A program made the translations under genes and the position numbers. A stretch of 64,000 nucleotides of DNA from Emticicia oligotrophica DSM 17448 (GTDB lineage Bacteria; Bacteroidota; Bacteroidia; Cytophagales; Spirosomataceae), in assembly GCF_000263195.1 (NCBI RefSeq), contig NC_018748.1:4154001-4218000 (forward strand). The letters run 5' to 3'. Below the pieces are notes generated by a model that had not been told where the DNA came from, searched no databases, and worked only from the letters and a program-made list of their open reading frames with translations. Shown one piece after another: positions 34,566-43,606 of the stretch. Position 1 is the first letter of the stretch; each line of letters starts with the position of its first letter.

Positions 34566-35903
34566 CTACACTGCATCAGATAAACTAGAGAAAGTAAATT
34601 CTCTAATTTTCATTGGTGGAACCATGTAGTTTTGATTCGATTCTGTACTTACCACACGCTCTGTTTTTCCTAACATTTCAAGGTTATTGAGCATGATGAT
34701 TGGACTTTCATTGAATCGGAAATTTTTAATTGGATATTTAATCTTTCCATTTTCAATATAGAAAGTTCCGTCACGGGTAAGTCCTGTTTGGAGTAGCGTT
34801 TGAGGGTCAACCGAACGAATGTACCAAAGCTTAGTAACTAAAATACCTCTTTCTGTACTTTTTATCATTTCATCAAGTGTAGCATTTCCACCCATCATGA
34901 TGAAATTTGTGGGAAAAGGAATAGGTTTTACTCCTTTTTCTTTCGCCCAAAAGCGTGAATAAGACAGGTTTTTAACAACTCCTTTTTCAATCCACATTCT
35001 TTTTTCTTGTGCTTGTCCATCTCCACCCCAAGGAGAAGCTGGTAAATCGGCATAAGCGGGGTCAGAGAAAATAGTTACTCGCTCATCTACTATTTTTTCA
35101 CCAATTTTATTCTTTCCACCTGCTTTACTAAAAAATGAGCGTCCTTCGTCGGCACTACGAGCATCCATATCAAAATAGATGTTTTCGAGTAAAACGGCTG
35201 CGGCTGTCGGTTCAAGAATTACAGTATATTTTCCCGGTTCGAGAGCTTTAGCTCCTTTTGACCCAACTGCTTTTTGAATCGCAATTTTGGTTGCTTCCGC
35301 CGTATCAAGTTTATTTACATCACTAAAACCCTTAATTACATAACCTGAACCAGTGCCGTCTTCAGTACGCACAGTAAGTGAGTAGTTTACATTCGTACTT
35401 TTGTAGTAGGCGAAAAGTCCTTTTGAATTCATCATGGCTGAATAGCCTTTTGAATCTTCTAAAAAACCTGCGGCTACTAATTTTTGCTCACGCGTGAGTT
35501 TTAAACTTTTCATCACAGCCTCCGCACGAACATCGGGATTGATATTTGCAGTTGAGTCAAAATATCCTTCTGATTTCATATATTGCTGTGGTTCTAATAC
35601 ACCCATATATTCAGGGTTTTCGGGAGCAAGTCGAGCCAATTCTTCAGAGCGTCTTACTACTTTTTCAAGTGAAGCATCATCAAATTCATCAATTGTGGCA
35701 ATCCCTACCTTTTTACCAAAGGCAGATTGTACTTGCAAATTTTGATTTGTAAGACCTCCACTGGTAGAAACCTCATTTCTAGCATAACGGATGTTTCCGT
35801 TGATATTTCCCGATAGATTGACCTCGCAATCATCGGCTTTAGAATAGCTTAAAACCTTCTTTAAGAGGTTTTTAGCTTCTGCTTCTGTTAATATTACTGA
35901 CAT
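34566..35903 (-). CDS. PmbA/TldE-type protease-family protein, pair 1
   Basis: This is a 445-residue member of the TldD/PmbA family. It has the TldE-type layout, with NGNIRYARNEVSTSGG near residue 30, EPGKYTVILEPTAAAVLLENI near 222, DGTFYIENGKIKYPIKNFRFNESPI near 380, and ends IREFTFSSLSDAV. The zinc motif HExxxH is absent, as in PmbA/TldE subunits, which need a TldD partner for activity. That partner is the gene immediately upstream (35998-37638). No signal peptide is visible. It is paralogous to 37820-39184. In other bacteria the TldD/TldE pair degrades peptides and matures microcins; the substrate here is unknown. Confidence 0.92.
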   Translation of the reverse strand: MSVILTEAEAKNLLKKVLSYSKADDCEVNLSGNINGNIRYARNEVSTSGGLTNQNLQVQSAFGKKVGIATIDEFDDASLEKVVRRSEELARLAPENPEYMGVLEPQQYMKSEGYFDSTANINPDVRAEAVMKSLKLTREQKLVAAGFLEDSKGYSAMMNSKGLFAYYKSTNVNYSLTVRTEDGTGSGYVIKGFSDVNKLDTAEATKIAIQKAVGSKGAKALEPGKYTVILEPTAAAVLLENIYFDMDARSADEGRSFFSKAGGKNKIGEKIVDERVTIFSDPAYADLPASPWGGDGQAQEKRMWIEKGVVKNLSYSRFWAKEKGVKPIPFPTNFIMMGGNATLDEMIKSTERGILVTKLWYIRSVDPQTLLQTGLTRDGTFYIENGKIKYPIKNFRFNESPIIMLNNLEMLGKTERVVSTESNQNYMVPPMKIREFTFSSLSDAV

Positions 35904-35997
35904 TATTATTCAAGATTTTAAAGATGATTTTGCTTCTTTTAGTTCATGACAAATGTTAGAAAGAAAATTCTTTCTTTTGTAAACTTTAATGAAGCGA

Positions 35998-37638
35998 TTA
36001 AACTTTACGTGCCGTGTTAATTACGTTAACACCATTGAAACGAGCCGTTGCACTACCATGAGATACTGCACTCGATTGTGAAGGTTGTCCCTTACCATCG
36101 AAGAATGAACCGCCAAGACGGTAATCACGTTCGTCACAAATTTTCACACATGAATTCCAAAATTCCTGCGTATTTGATTGATACGCAACATCTTTTAGCA
36201 TTCCTGCAATTTGTCCATCTTTAATTTCATAATATAATTGTCCGCCAAATTGGAAGTTATAGCGTTGTTGGTCAATTGAGAAAGAACCATCGCCAATGAT
36301 ATAAATTCCTTTTTTCACATCCTTAATCATTTCGGCCACTGTTAGTGGTGTTTTTCCTGCTGCTAAAGACACATTGGCCATGCGTTGGAATTGAACCGAT
36401 GACCAACTATCAGCATAGCAACAGCCATGTGATTCTTTCTCACCGAGAATATGAACTTGGTCTCTGATGGCTTGGTAATTGACCAAAGTACCATCTTTCA
36501 CCAAATCCCATCGTTTGGTTTTTACACCTTCATCGTCCCAACCAACGGCACCCAAAGAACCAACTTGAGTTTTATCAGCGAAGAAATTTACTTCTTTACT
36601 GCCATAATTAAAGTTTTTGCTTTGCCATTTATCGAGTGTTGCAAACGAAGTTCCCGCAAAATTTGCTTCATAACCTAATACACGGTCAAGTTCTAGTGGG
36701 TGACCAACCGATTCGTGAATAGTCAACCAAAGGTGAGAAGGGTCGAGTACCAAATCATATTTACCAGCCTCAACTGATTTAGCAGTTAGTTTTTCTTTTG
36801 CTTGTTTGGCTGCTGCCGTAACATCTTCAAGCATGTCATAACCCTTATTATAACGCGTTGTGATGCCAGTAACTTTATCTTTTGGATTGGTTTGAAGATA
36901 CTCGTAGCCCATTCCCATTGGTGCAGAAAGGGCTTGGCGTGTCTCAAATTTGCCAGTTTTTGGGTCAATGGCAGTTACAGATGCAATTGGCCATATACGG
37001 TGAATATCTTGGTCGATGTACGAACCATCAGAAGAAGCAAAGTATTTTTGTTCATTTACCAAGAATAAAACTGAGTTTACGTAGTTTGCTCCATTTTTTA
37101 ATGCAGCATCATTTACTCCGAGTAATAAATCAACTTTTTCTTTAATTGGAACTTCGAAGGCATTACGTTGGATTGGTGCTTTCCAACTAACTTCTCCATA
37201 ACCATTTTGAGGTGCTAAAATGACTGGTTGAGACATTAGCTTGGCATTGGCCTTGGCTATTGCAACCGCTTCTTCGGCTGCACGTGCGGTATCTGCTTCA
37301 GTTTTGGCATCAACAACAGCAGCAAAACCCCAACAACCATTAGCAATGACACGTACACCTACGCCATAAGATTCGGTATTTACAATGTTCTGAACTTTGT
37401 CTTCACGCGTAACCACAAATTGATTAAGGTAACGGCCAATTCTTACGTCAGTGTAAGTGGCTCCTTTGGCTTTAGCGGCATTTAAGGCAGCATCTGCAAG
37501 TCGCTTCTTGATGGCAACATCCATTGCTCCATCGAGCATGGCTTCTTGAGATACTGAATTGCCAATAATTGGTATATTCGGAAGCATTAAGCCACCAAAT
37601 CCCAATCCTGATAGTTGAATAAAATCTCTTCTTTTCAA
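35998..37638 (-). CDS. TldD-type zinc protease with Tat-like signal, pair 1
   Basis: This 546-residue protein is the catalytic half of a TldD/PmbA pair. The zinc-binding HExxxH motif (HESVGH) is at about 308-313, with the Cys-containing HGCCYADSW further on. The N-terminus reads MKRRDFIQLSGLGFGGLML, a twin-arginine-type signal with RRDFI and a hydrophobic stretch, so export through Tat is likely. Cytoplasmic TldD proteins lack this. It is 94 nt upstream of its PmbA-type partner and follows the second pair. About two thirds of positions look the same as in 39291-40934, pointing to a tandem duplication of the whole pair. Confidence 0.92.
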   Translation of the reverse strand: MKRRDFIQLSGLGFGGLMLPNIPIIGNSVSQEAMLDGAMDVAIKKRLADAALNAAKAKGATYTDVRIGRYLNQFVVTREDKVQNIVNTESYGVGVRVIANGCWGFAAVVDAKTEADTARAAEEAVAIAKANAKLMSQPVILAPQNGYGEVSWKAPIQRNAFEVPIKEKVDLLLGVNDAALKNGANYVNSVLFLVNEQKYFASSDGSYIDQDIHRIWPIASVTAIDPKTGKFETRQALSAPMGMGYEYLQTNPKDKVTGITTRYNKGYDMLEDVTAAAKQAKEKLTAKSVEAGKYDLVLDPSHLWLTIHESVGHPLELDRVLGYEANFAGTSFATLDKWQSKNFNYGSKEVNFFADKTQVGSLGAVGWDDEGVKTKRWDLVKDGTLVNYQAIRDQVHILGEKESHGCCYADSWSSVQFQRMANVSLAAGKTPLTVAEMIKDVKKGIYIIGDGSFSIDQQRYNFQFGGQLYYEIKDGQIAGMLKDVAYQSNTQEFWNSCVKICDERDYRLGGSFFDGKGQPSQSSAVSHGSATARFNGVNVINTARKV

Positions 37639-37776
37639 AGCTTTTTCAGTTTTGTGTTAAATAATAAGTTTATTAATGAAGACTAATTTAAAAAATATTC
37701 TTTCTTGGTGAAAAAATGTGTGTCGGATTTTGATAAATGGTAATAAATATTGTTGAGTGGAAATCCATTATTCTAT

Positions 37777-37809
37777 AAACCATGTAGGCCTTTATAACCT
37801 ACATGGTTT
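37777..37809. other. Strong hairpin after PmbA-type gene, pair 2
   Basis: AAACCATGTAGG at 37777-37788 pairs perfectly with CCTACATGGTTT at 37798-37809. On the minus strand no T-run follows, so it may be a processing or stability element between the two TldD/PmbA pairs rather than a terminator. Confidence 0.5.
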
Positions 37810-37819
37810 GAAAATCTTT

Positions 37820-39184
37820 TTAAACCGCATCAGATAAGCTACTAAATGTAAAGTCTCTGATTTTTAATGGTGGAATCAAACAACCACCTACACGTGTTGG
37901 TTTGCCCATTGCTTCAAGGTTATTGAGCATAATCACAGGGCTTTCATTGAAACGGAAATTTTTAATTGGATATTTAATTTTTCCATTTTCAATATAAAAA
38001 GTTCCGTCACGTGTCAGACCCGTGTAAAGTAATGTTTGAGGGTCAACGGCACGGATATACCAAAAACGAGTTACTAAAATCCCTTTTTCAGTTCCTTTAA
38101 TTAAATCAGCTAAAGATTCGCTTCCTCCAGCCATGATAAATCCTTGTGGAGGAGGCACCGCTTTTACTCCTTTTTTATCTGCCCAATATCTTGAATAGTA
38201 AACGTTTTTAACGATACCATTTTCAATCCAAGAAATTTTTTCTTGCGGACGGCCATCGCTTCCTCCACCACCAAAACGGCCTCCACCACCGCCTCCACCG
38301 CCACCACCAAATCCAGAACCTGGAATTTCAGGATTGATTGGGTCAGAGAAAATATTTACTCTTTCATCAAATAATTTTTCTCCAATTCTTGTACCACCAC
38401 CTTTTTTACTCAAAAAACTACGACCTTCATCTGCATTACGTGCATCCATACTACGCATCATGTTTTGAAGTAGGTCAATAGATGCCGCAGGTTCTAAAAT
38501 TACTGTGTATTTACCTGGCTCCAATGCCTTAGCATTGCTCGAAGCCATTGCTTTTTGCATCGCAATTTCGGTAGCTTCTTTTGTACTTAGTTTTGAAGTA
38601 TCATTAAAGTCACGAATGGCATAGCCTGAACCAAGACCATCAGCTGTTCTTACGGTTATCGAAAAATCTACTGATGTTGCTTTATTATATCCAAATAAGC
38701 CTTTGCTGTTACCGATAGCCGTAAAACCAGTAGAATCCTCTAAATAACCTGCAGCAGTGAGGTTCTTCTTGATACAAGGGTCAATACTATCAAATGCGGC
38801 CTTTGCCCTATATTCGGGGTCGATATTAGCAGTTGCTTCGGCGTAAGTATTTGAATCTACGTACGTTTGAGGCCCAAGCATAGGCATATATTCAGGGTTT
38901 TCTGGTGCTAATCGAGCAATTTCCTCTGCTCTTCTGACCGTTTTTTCAAGTGAAGCATCATCAAATTCATTGATTGTTGCAGTTCCCGAACGTTTACCAA
39001 AAACTGCTGTTACAGCCAATGATTGGTCGTAAGATTCTCCACTTGTCGAAACAGAATTTCTTGCGTAGCGAATGTTGCCAGTGCGGCCACCGCTAAGTGA
39101 AACACTCATTTCATCGGCTTTTGAAAATGCTAAAACTTTATCAATAATCTTTTTAGCTTCTTCTTTTGATAATATTTTATTCAT
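37820..39184 (-). CDS. PmbA/TldE-type protease-family protein with glycine-rich insert, pair 2
   Basis: This 454-residue paralogue of 34566-35903 has the same family motifs (GNIRYARNSVSTSGE, EPGKYTVILEPAASIDLLQN, DGTFYIENGKIKYPIKNFRF, RDFTFSSLSDAV) and again no HExxxH. It differs by a glycine run near residues 298-322 (GSGFGGGGG continuing to GRFGGGGSDGR), a flexible loop where the paralogue has a short segment. It lies 106 nt after its TldD-type partner 39291-40934. No export signal is visible although the partner has one. Confidence 0.91.
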   Translation of the reverse strand: MNKILSKEEAKKIIDKVLAFSKADEMSVSLSGGRTGNIRYARNSVSTSGESYDQSLAVTAVFGKRSGTATINEFDDASLEKTVRRAEEIARLAPENPEYMPMLGPQTYVDSNTYAEATANIDPEYRAKAAFDSIDPCIKKNLTAAGYLEDSTGFTAIGNSKGLFGYNKATSVDFSITVRTADGLGSGYAIRDFNDTSKLSTKEATEIAMQKAMASSNAKALEPGKYTVILEPAASIDLLQNMMRSMDARNADEGRSFLSKKGGGTRIGEKLFDERVNIFSDPINPEIPGSGFGGGGGGGGGGRFGGGGSDGRPQEKISWIENGIVKNVYYSRYWADKKGVKAVPPPQGFIMAGGSESLADLIKGTEKGILVTRFWYIRAVDPQTLLYTGLTRDGTFYIENGKIKYPIKNFRFNESPVIMLNNLEAMGKPTRVGGCLIPPLKIRDFTFSSLSDAV

Positions 39185-39290
39185 TTGTTTAGTTTTTTAA
39201 GGTAAGTAGTGTAAGTACATTCAATAGAAAAATAGGCAAAGATTTTAAAGTTTGGACTATCAACCATTGTTTGTGAACTAGCGACTTTTA

Positions 39291-40934
39291 TCAAATCTTT
39301 CTACCTGTATTAATCACATTTACACCGTTGAAGCGAGTAGTAGAACTACCATGTGATACAGCACTAACTTGTGAAGGTTGACCCTTACCATCGAAGAATG
39401 AACCGAAAGTACGATAGTCGTCTTTATCACATACTTGAACACATGAATTCCAAAATTCTTGTGTATTTGACTGGTAAGCCACATCATCAAACATACCCAC
39501 GATTTCTCCATTTTTGATTTCGTAGAATAGCTGTCCACCAAATTGGAAATTGTAACGTTGTTGGTCAATTGAATATGAACCACGACCAATGATGTAAATA
39601 CCTTTTTCTACACCTTTAATCATATCAAACACGCTGAGTTTGTCTTTTCCTGGGCGTAGCGATACATTTGGCATACGTTGGAATTGAACAGAGTTCCAAT
39701 TATCAGCATAACAGCAGCCATGGGAAGCATTTTCTCCTAGAATATTTACTTGGTCTCTGATTGCTTGATAATTTACCAGAATACCATCTTTGATTAAATC
39801 CCATTCCTTACAAGGCACACCTTCGTCGTCAAATCCAACTGTTCCTAAAGCATAAGGTTGAGTCTTATCGGCAACAATATTTACTTGCTTACTACCATAA
39901 TTGAAGTTTTTCGACTTCCACTTATCTAAAGTTGCAAAGCTTGTTCCTGCATAATTGGCTTCATAACCTAATACACGGTCAAGTTCGAGTGGGTGACCAA
40001 CCGATTCGTGAATAGTTAAACCTAAGTGATTAGGGTCAAGCACTAAATCATATTTACCTGCTTGAACAGTTTTTGCGGTTAGCTTTTCTTTAGCTTGTTT
40101 AGATGCCATTACTGCATCTTCAACCATATCATAAGAATTACGGTAGCCGATTAGTCCGTTTGGAGCGGAGATTTTTTCACTGGCTAATCCATCCAAATAT
40201 TCATAACCCATACCCATAGGAGAGCTGATTGCATCACGAGTTTTGAATTTTCCAGCAGCTTTATCTACCGCAGTAACCGTAAAGGTTGGCCAAATACGAT
40301 GAATATCTTGGTCGATATAAGAGCCATCAGATGAAGCAAAATACTTCTGTTCATTGATGAAAAATAGATTTGAAGTAACAAAAGCTGCCCCATTTTTCAT
40401 GGCTTCGCCGTTTACTTTCATCAATAAATCTATTTTCTGTTGAACTGGTACTTCAAATGCGTTTTTCTTAATTGGAGTTTTCCAAGAAACTTCACCAACA
40501 CCTTTTTGAGGAGCAAGAATTACAGGTTCTTTCTGGATTTTTGAGTTTGCCTTAGCAATAGCCACCGCTGTCTCTGCACATTTGGCAATACCATCATTGC
40601 TTACGTCGCTTGTTGCGGCAAATCCCCATGTACCGTTGGCAATTACACGTATTCCTACGCCATAAGATTCGGCATTAACAATGTTTTGAACTTTATTTTC
40701 GCGAGTGAAAAGGTATTGTTGTAGATAACGACCAATGCGAACATCAGTGTAGGTTGCTCCACGCGATTTGGCAGCATTAAGTGCAATGTCGGCCATTCGT
40801 TTTTTTGCCGCTACATCAGCACCTGGTTCAAGAAGATGCTCAACAGGCACCATATTTCCTAGCACTGGTATCGAAGAGCCCATTAGAGCTCCAAATCCCA
40901 TACCCGATAGCTGGATGAAATCCCTTCTTTTCAT
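39291..40934 (-). CDS. TldD-type zinc protease with Tat-like signal, pair 2
   Basis: This 547-residue paralogue of 35998-37638 is the first gene of the minus-strand cluster. It has the twin-arginine-type start MKRRDFIQLSGMGFGALMG, HESVGHPLELDRVLGYEANYAGTSFATLDKW with the HExxxH near residue 311, and HGCCYADNW. Its partner is the PmbA-type gene just downstream. Export through Tat is expected. With the second pair, DUF4159 and the MoxR genes downstream on the same strand, it may belong to an envelope proteolysis and complex-maturation system, which is inferred from gene order only. Confidence 0.92.
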   Translation of the reverse strand: MKRRDFIQLSGMGFGALMGSSIPVLGNMVPVEHLLEPGADVAAKKRMADIALNAAKSRGATYTDVRIGRYLQQYLFTRENKVQNIVNAESYGVGIRVIANGTWGFAATSDVSNDGIAKCAETAVAIAKANSKIQKEPVILAPQKGVGEVSWKTPIKKNAFEVPVQQKIDLLMKVNGEAMKNGAAFVTSNLFFINEQKYFASSDGSYIDQDIHRIWPTFTVTAVDKAAGKFKTRDAISSPMGMGYEYLDGLASEKISAPNGLIGYRNSYDMVEDAVMASKQAKEKLTAKTVQAGKYDLVLDPNHLGLTIHESVGHPLELDRVLGYEANYAGTSFATLDKWKSKNFNYGSKQVNIVADKTQPYALGTVGFDDEGVPCKEWDLIKDGILVNYQAIRDQVNILGENASHGCCYADNWNSVQFQRMPNVSLRPGKDKLSVFDMIKGVEKGIYIIGRGSYSIDQQRYNFQFGGQLFYEIKNGEIVGMFDDVAYQSNTQEFWNSCVQVCDKDDYRTFGSFFDGKGQPSQVSAVSHGSSTTRFNGVNVINTGRKI

Positions 40935-41236
40935 GTTAGGTTTGTTGATTGAATGATTATTAATTTTATTGTAAAAATGTACAAATATTCGTTGAAATGA
41001 AATTTTTGCAAAAGAAAATCAATGCAATAATGTTTAAAACTATTCAAAACTAAACTTGTTTTTTTTATTTGATAGACGAAATAGTCTTTTTTAGCGACTT
41101 TTTGTGTACAATATTTTCAAAATTGAGCAAAGTACAGAAAAACGTATATTTCTTACACTTTTACTCTTGTCTTTGCTTTAGTTATTGTATTTTTGAAACA
41201 ATATCGATTTTAAGCTTTTTTAACAATATTATAAAA
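40935..41236 (+). promoter_or_regulatory. Divergent intergenic region with galM promoter
   Basis: These 302 nt separate TldD (minus) from galM (plus). TTG at 41167-41169, an 18-nt spacer and TATTTTTG at 41188-41195 form a good promoter for galM with a leader of about 35 nt. The coding frame of galM is open back to 41069, but the promoter lies inside that stretch, which supports the later start. I found no clear box for the minus strand. Confidence 0.6.
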
Positions 41237-42286
41237 ATGAGTATTCAAAAATCCTCTTTTGGAGTTTTACCAAGTGGCCAAGAAACGAGCCTATTTATTT
41301 TAAAAAATGCCGCTGGTATGGAAGCGAAAATTTCGGATTATGGTGGAATTGTGGTTGCTTTAACTGCTCCCGACCGAAACGGAAATTTAAATGATGTGGT
41401 ATTGGGCTGTGAAACACTTGAAGGTTATTTAAAAGGAGTTCCTTATTTTGGAGCAATCATTGGTCGTTATGGAAATCGAATTGCAAAGGGCACTTTTCAA
41501 TTAGATGGAGAAACTTATTCATTAGCTATTAATAATGGTGTGAATGGTCTTCATGGTGGATTGAAAGGATTTGATAAAAATGTGTGGAAGGCTGAAACCA
41601 TTGATTCAGTGGAGCCCGTTTTAAAACTTTCGTACCTTTCAGTAGATGGAGAAGAAGGATATCCGGGAAATTTATCAGTGGAGGTATCTTATACTTTAAC
41701 CAGCAATGCTCTACGTATTGATTATCAGGCAACTACTGATAAAGCAACTGTTTTGAATTTAACCAATCACTCATATTTTAACTTAAGTGGTGCTGAAGAT
41801 GTCTTATCGCATGAAGTAATTTTACATGCTGATAAATTCTTACCAGTTGATGAGACCGTTATTCCTACGGGTGAACTACGTTCTGTGGTGGGAACTCCTT
41901 TTGATTTTACTACAAGTCATCAAATTGGTGAGCGTATTAATGATACTTCCTACGAGCAAATTGTGTTAGGTAGCGGATATGACCATTGCTATGTTTTAAC
42001 TGATAATAGTTCAGAATTGAGGTTAGCTGCTGAAGTTTATGAATCTTCTACCGGTAGGATAATGAAAGTATTAACAACCGAACCAGGAATGCAATTCTAT
42101 ACCGCCAATCATTTAAAAGGAAATATAGTTGGTAAAGGTGGAGTGACCTACGGACGACGTTCGGCGTTTTGTATCGAAACCCAACATTTTCCAGATTCGC
42201 CAAATAAACCTGAATTTCCGAGCACTGTACTAAGACCTGGTGAGGTTTACACATCAACAACAATTTATCAATTTGAGACTAAGTAA
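41237..42286 (+). CDS. galM: Aldose 1-epimerase
   Basis: This 349-residue mutarotase interconverts the alpha and beta forms of glucose or galactose. It contains GAIIGRYGNRIAKGTF near residue 76, NGLHGGLKGFDKNVW near 103, LTNHSYFNLSG near 177 (catalytic His region), YDHCYVL near 250 and CIETQHFPDSPN near the C-terminus with the catalytic Glu. I start at the ATG at 41237, because the longer frame from 41069 would place the promoter inside the gene. There is no signal peptide. It seems monocistronic, with a hairpin at 42296. Confidence 0.92.
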   Translation: MSIQKSSFGVLPSGQETSLFILKNAAGMEAKISDYGGIVVALTAPDRNGNLNDVVLGCETLEGYLKGVPYFGAIIGRYGNRIAKGTFQLDGETYSLAINNGVNGLHGGLKGFDKNVWKAETIDSVEPVLKLSYLSVDGEEGYPGNLSVEVSYTLTSNALRIDYQATTDKATVLNLTNHSYFNLSGAEDVLSHEVILHADKFLPVDETVIPTGELRSVVGTPFDFTTSHQIGERINDTSYEQIVLGSGYDHCYVLTDNSSELRLAAEVYESSTGRIMKVLTTEPGMQFYTANHLKGNIVGKGGVTYGRRSAFCIETQHFPDSPNKPEFPSTVLRPGEVYTSTTIYQFETK

Positions 42287-42295
42287 GGTATCATT

Positions 42296-42335
42296 TTTGG
42301 CTGTTGGTAATAAGCTGCTTACAGCCAAATATTTT
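42296..42335 (+). terminator. Hairpin between galM and Crp-like gene
   Basis: TTTGGCTGT at 42296-42304 pairs with ACAGCCAAA at 42321-42329, followed by TATTTTA. The T-run is weak and the next ATG is at 42337, so it may act as a terminator or a leader structure. Confidence 0.45.
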
Positions 42336-42336
42336 A

Positions 42337-42942
42337 ATGAAATTTTCTATGTCTGGTGAATCATCTCATAAATTACTTTTAAAACAGACAGTCGATGCTG
42401 TTCATTCACTTTCTGAAGATGATTTTGAAGCTTTTTATGCACTTTTTAAGCCTTTTTCCGCTAAACGTAAAGAAATTTTGACTTTTGCGGGTACTACTGA
42501 GCGTTATTTGTATTTCGTAATAGAGGGCTTACAAAGAATGTATTATGCTGATGAAAATGGAAGGGAAGCTACTTTAGTTTTTTCTTACACTGGTAATTTT
42601 GCTTGTATTTTAGACTCGATGTTATCGCAGAGTCCATCAAAATACTATTTTGAAACACTTAGCCAATCTAGGTTTCTCCGTACTACTTACCAACAAATTG
42701 AAGATTTATTTCGGACCAATCCTAATATTGAAATGTTGCTTCAAAAAGGACTTTTGGGTGGTTTTTCTGGTTTACTCGAAAGACTTGTAGAATTGCAAAG
42801 TTTCACATCAGAAGATAAATTTCGACAATTATTAAAGAGAAGTCCGCATATTCTACAAATTGTTCCTCATAAATACTTAGCCAATTATATTGGAATAGAT
42901 GCGAGTAATTTTAGTAAGTTAATAAATTCTGTACAGATATAA
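42337..42942 (+). CDS. Crp/Fnr-family transcriptional regulator
   Basis: This protein has 201 residues from the ATG at 42337 (a second ATG lies at 42349). Residues about 20-120 form a cyclic-nucleotide-binding-type beta roll (LYFVIEGLQRMYYADENGREAT and FETLSQSRFLRTTYQQIEDLF). A C-terminal helix-turn-helix ends the protein (LANYIGIDASNFSKLINSV). The residues that bind cAMP in Crp are not convincingly present, as in many Bacteroidota homologues that respond to something else or to nothing. It has its own terminator at 42946 and precedes the DinB-like gene, an arrangement common for local regulators. Confidence 0.85.
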   Translation: MKFSMSGESSHKLLLKQTVDAVHSLSEDDFEAFYALFKPFSAKRKEILTFAGTTERYLYFVIEGLQRMYYADENGREATLVFSYTGNFACILDSMLSQSPSKYYFETLSQSRFLRTTYQQIEDLFRTNPNIEMLLQKGLLGGFSGLLERLVELQSFTSEDKFRQLLKRSPHILQIVPHKYLANYIGIDASNFSKLINSVQI

Positions 42943-42945
42943 ATA

Positions 42946-42989
42946 TTGGTATTTACCAAGATTTTTTTTCTTCTACTACCTTAATTTTG
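42946..42989 (+). promoter_or_regulatory. Terminator of Crp-like gene and promoter of DinB-like gene
   Basis: TTGGT at 42946-42950 and ACCAA at 42955-42959 form a short hairpin followed by ATTTTTTTT, ending the regulator transcript. TAATTTTG at 42982-42989 is an exact TAnnTTTG box, with a leader of about 20 nt before the ATG at 43018. No TTG is at the right distance. Confidence 0.5.
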
Positions 42990-43017
42990 TCAATGAAAAT
43001 TAGTCAAACACAAAATT

Positions 43018-43557
43018 ATGGAAAAGCTATCATTACTTAATTTATTAGAAAGTCAAGTAGAAAACCACCTTCAACTAGCAATAGAAAAATTCCAGAATCT
43101 TTCGGAAGAAAGTTTATTAATGCCATCATCTTCTAGAGGGTGGAGTATAGCACAATGCTTAGAACACCTGAATACTTATGGAGTTTATTATTTGCCATTG
43201 TTTGAAAAAGGTTTAGCCGAATGTAGAGAAGATTTAGGTCAGGAATTTTTAAAAAGTACTTGGTTAGGCAAGCTCTCAATTGATTCGATGAATCCTGAAA
43301 AGGGAAAACGAAAATTTAAGGCTATGAAAGGGCATATTCCTTCGCAGAATTTGGAAGCAGATAGGGTAGTGGCTGAATTTATCAATCAACAGGAGAGACT
43401 ATTGCTAATTTTAAGAGAAGCAGCAAAGAAAAATATTCAGCGAATAAAAATCCCAATTTCGATTGCTAAATTCTTAAAGTTAAATTTAGGAGATGCACTA
43501 CAATTCTTGATAATTCACAACGAAAGGCACATGCAGCAAGCACTTAGAAATTTATAA
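43018..43557 (+). CDS. DinB-superfamily protein
   Basis: This 179-residue four-helix-bundle protein belongs to the DinB/YfiT-like superfamily. The three metal-binding histidines are H50 (in SIAQCLEHL), H167 and H171 (in IIHNERHMQQ). Such proteins bind a divalent metal and include thiol-dependent transferases, but most have no known reaction. It has its own promoter box and terminator. The neighbouring Crp-like gene could regulate it, which is inferred from position only. Confidence 0.87.
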   Translation: MEKLSLLNLLESQVENHLQLAIEKFQNLSEESLLMPSSSRGWSIAQCLEHLNTYGVYYLPLFEKGLAECREDLGQEFLKSTWLGKLSIDSMNPEKGKRKFKAMKGHIPSQNLEADRVVAEFINQQERLLLILREAAKKNIQRIKIPISIAKFLKLNLGDALQFLIIHNERHMQQALRNL

Positions 43558-43560
43558 AAA

Positions 43561-43597
43561 CCTTGTCCAATCGAATCTTCGGTTGGACAAGGCTTTT
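43561..43597 (+). terminator. Terminator between convergent genes
   Basis: CCTTGTCCAA at 43561-43570 pairs with TTGGACAAGG at 43583-43592, followed by CTTTT; preceding As support function on the minus strand as well. Confidence 0.85.
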
Positions 43598-43606
43598 AAT
43601 AAGATA

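Noticed and set aside
41069-41236. Longer N-terminus for GalM
   Set aside because: The extra 56 residues are hydrophobic and unlike the family, and a good promoter lies inside them.
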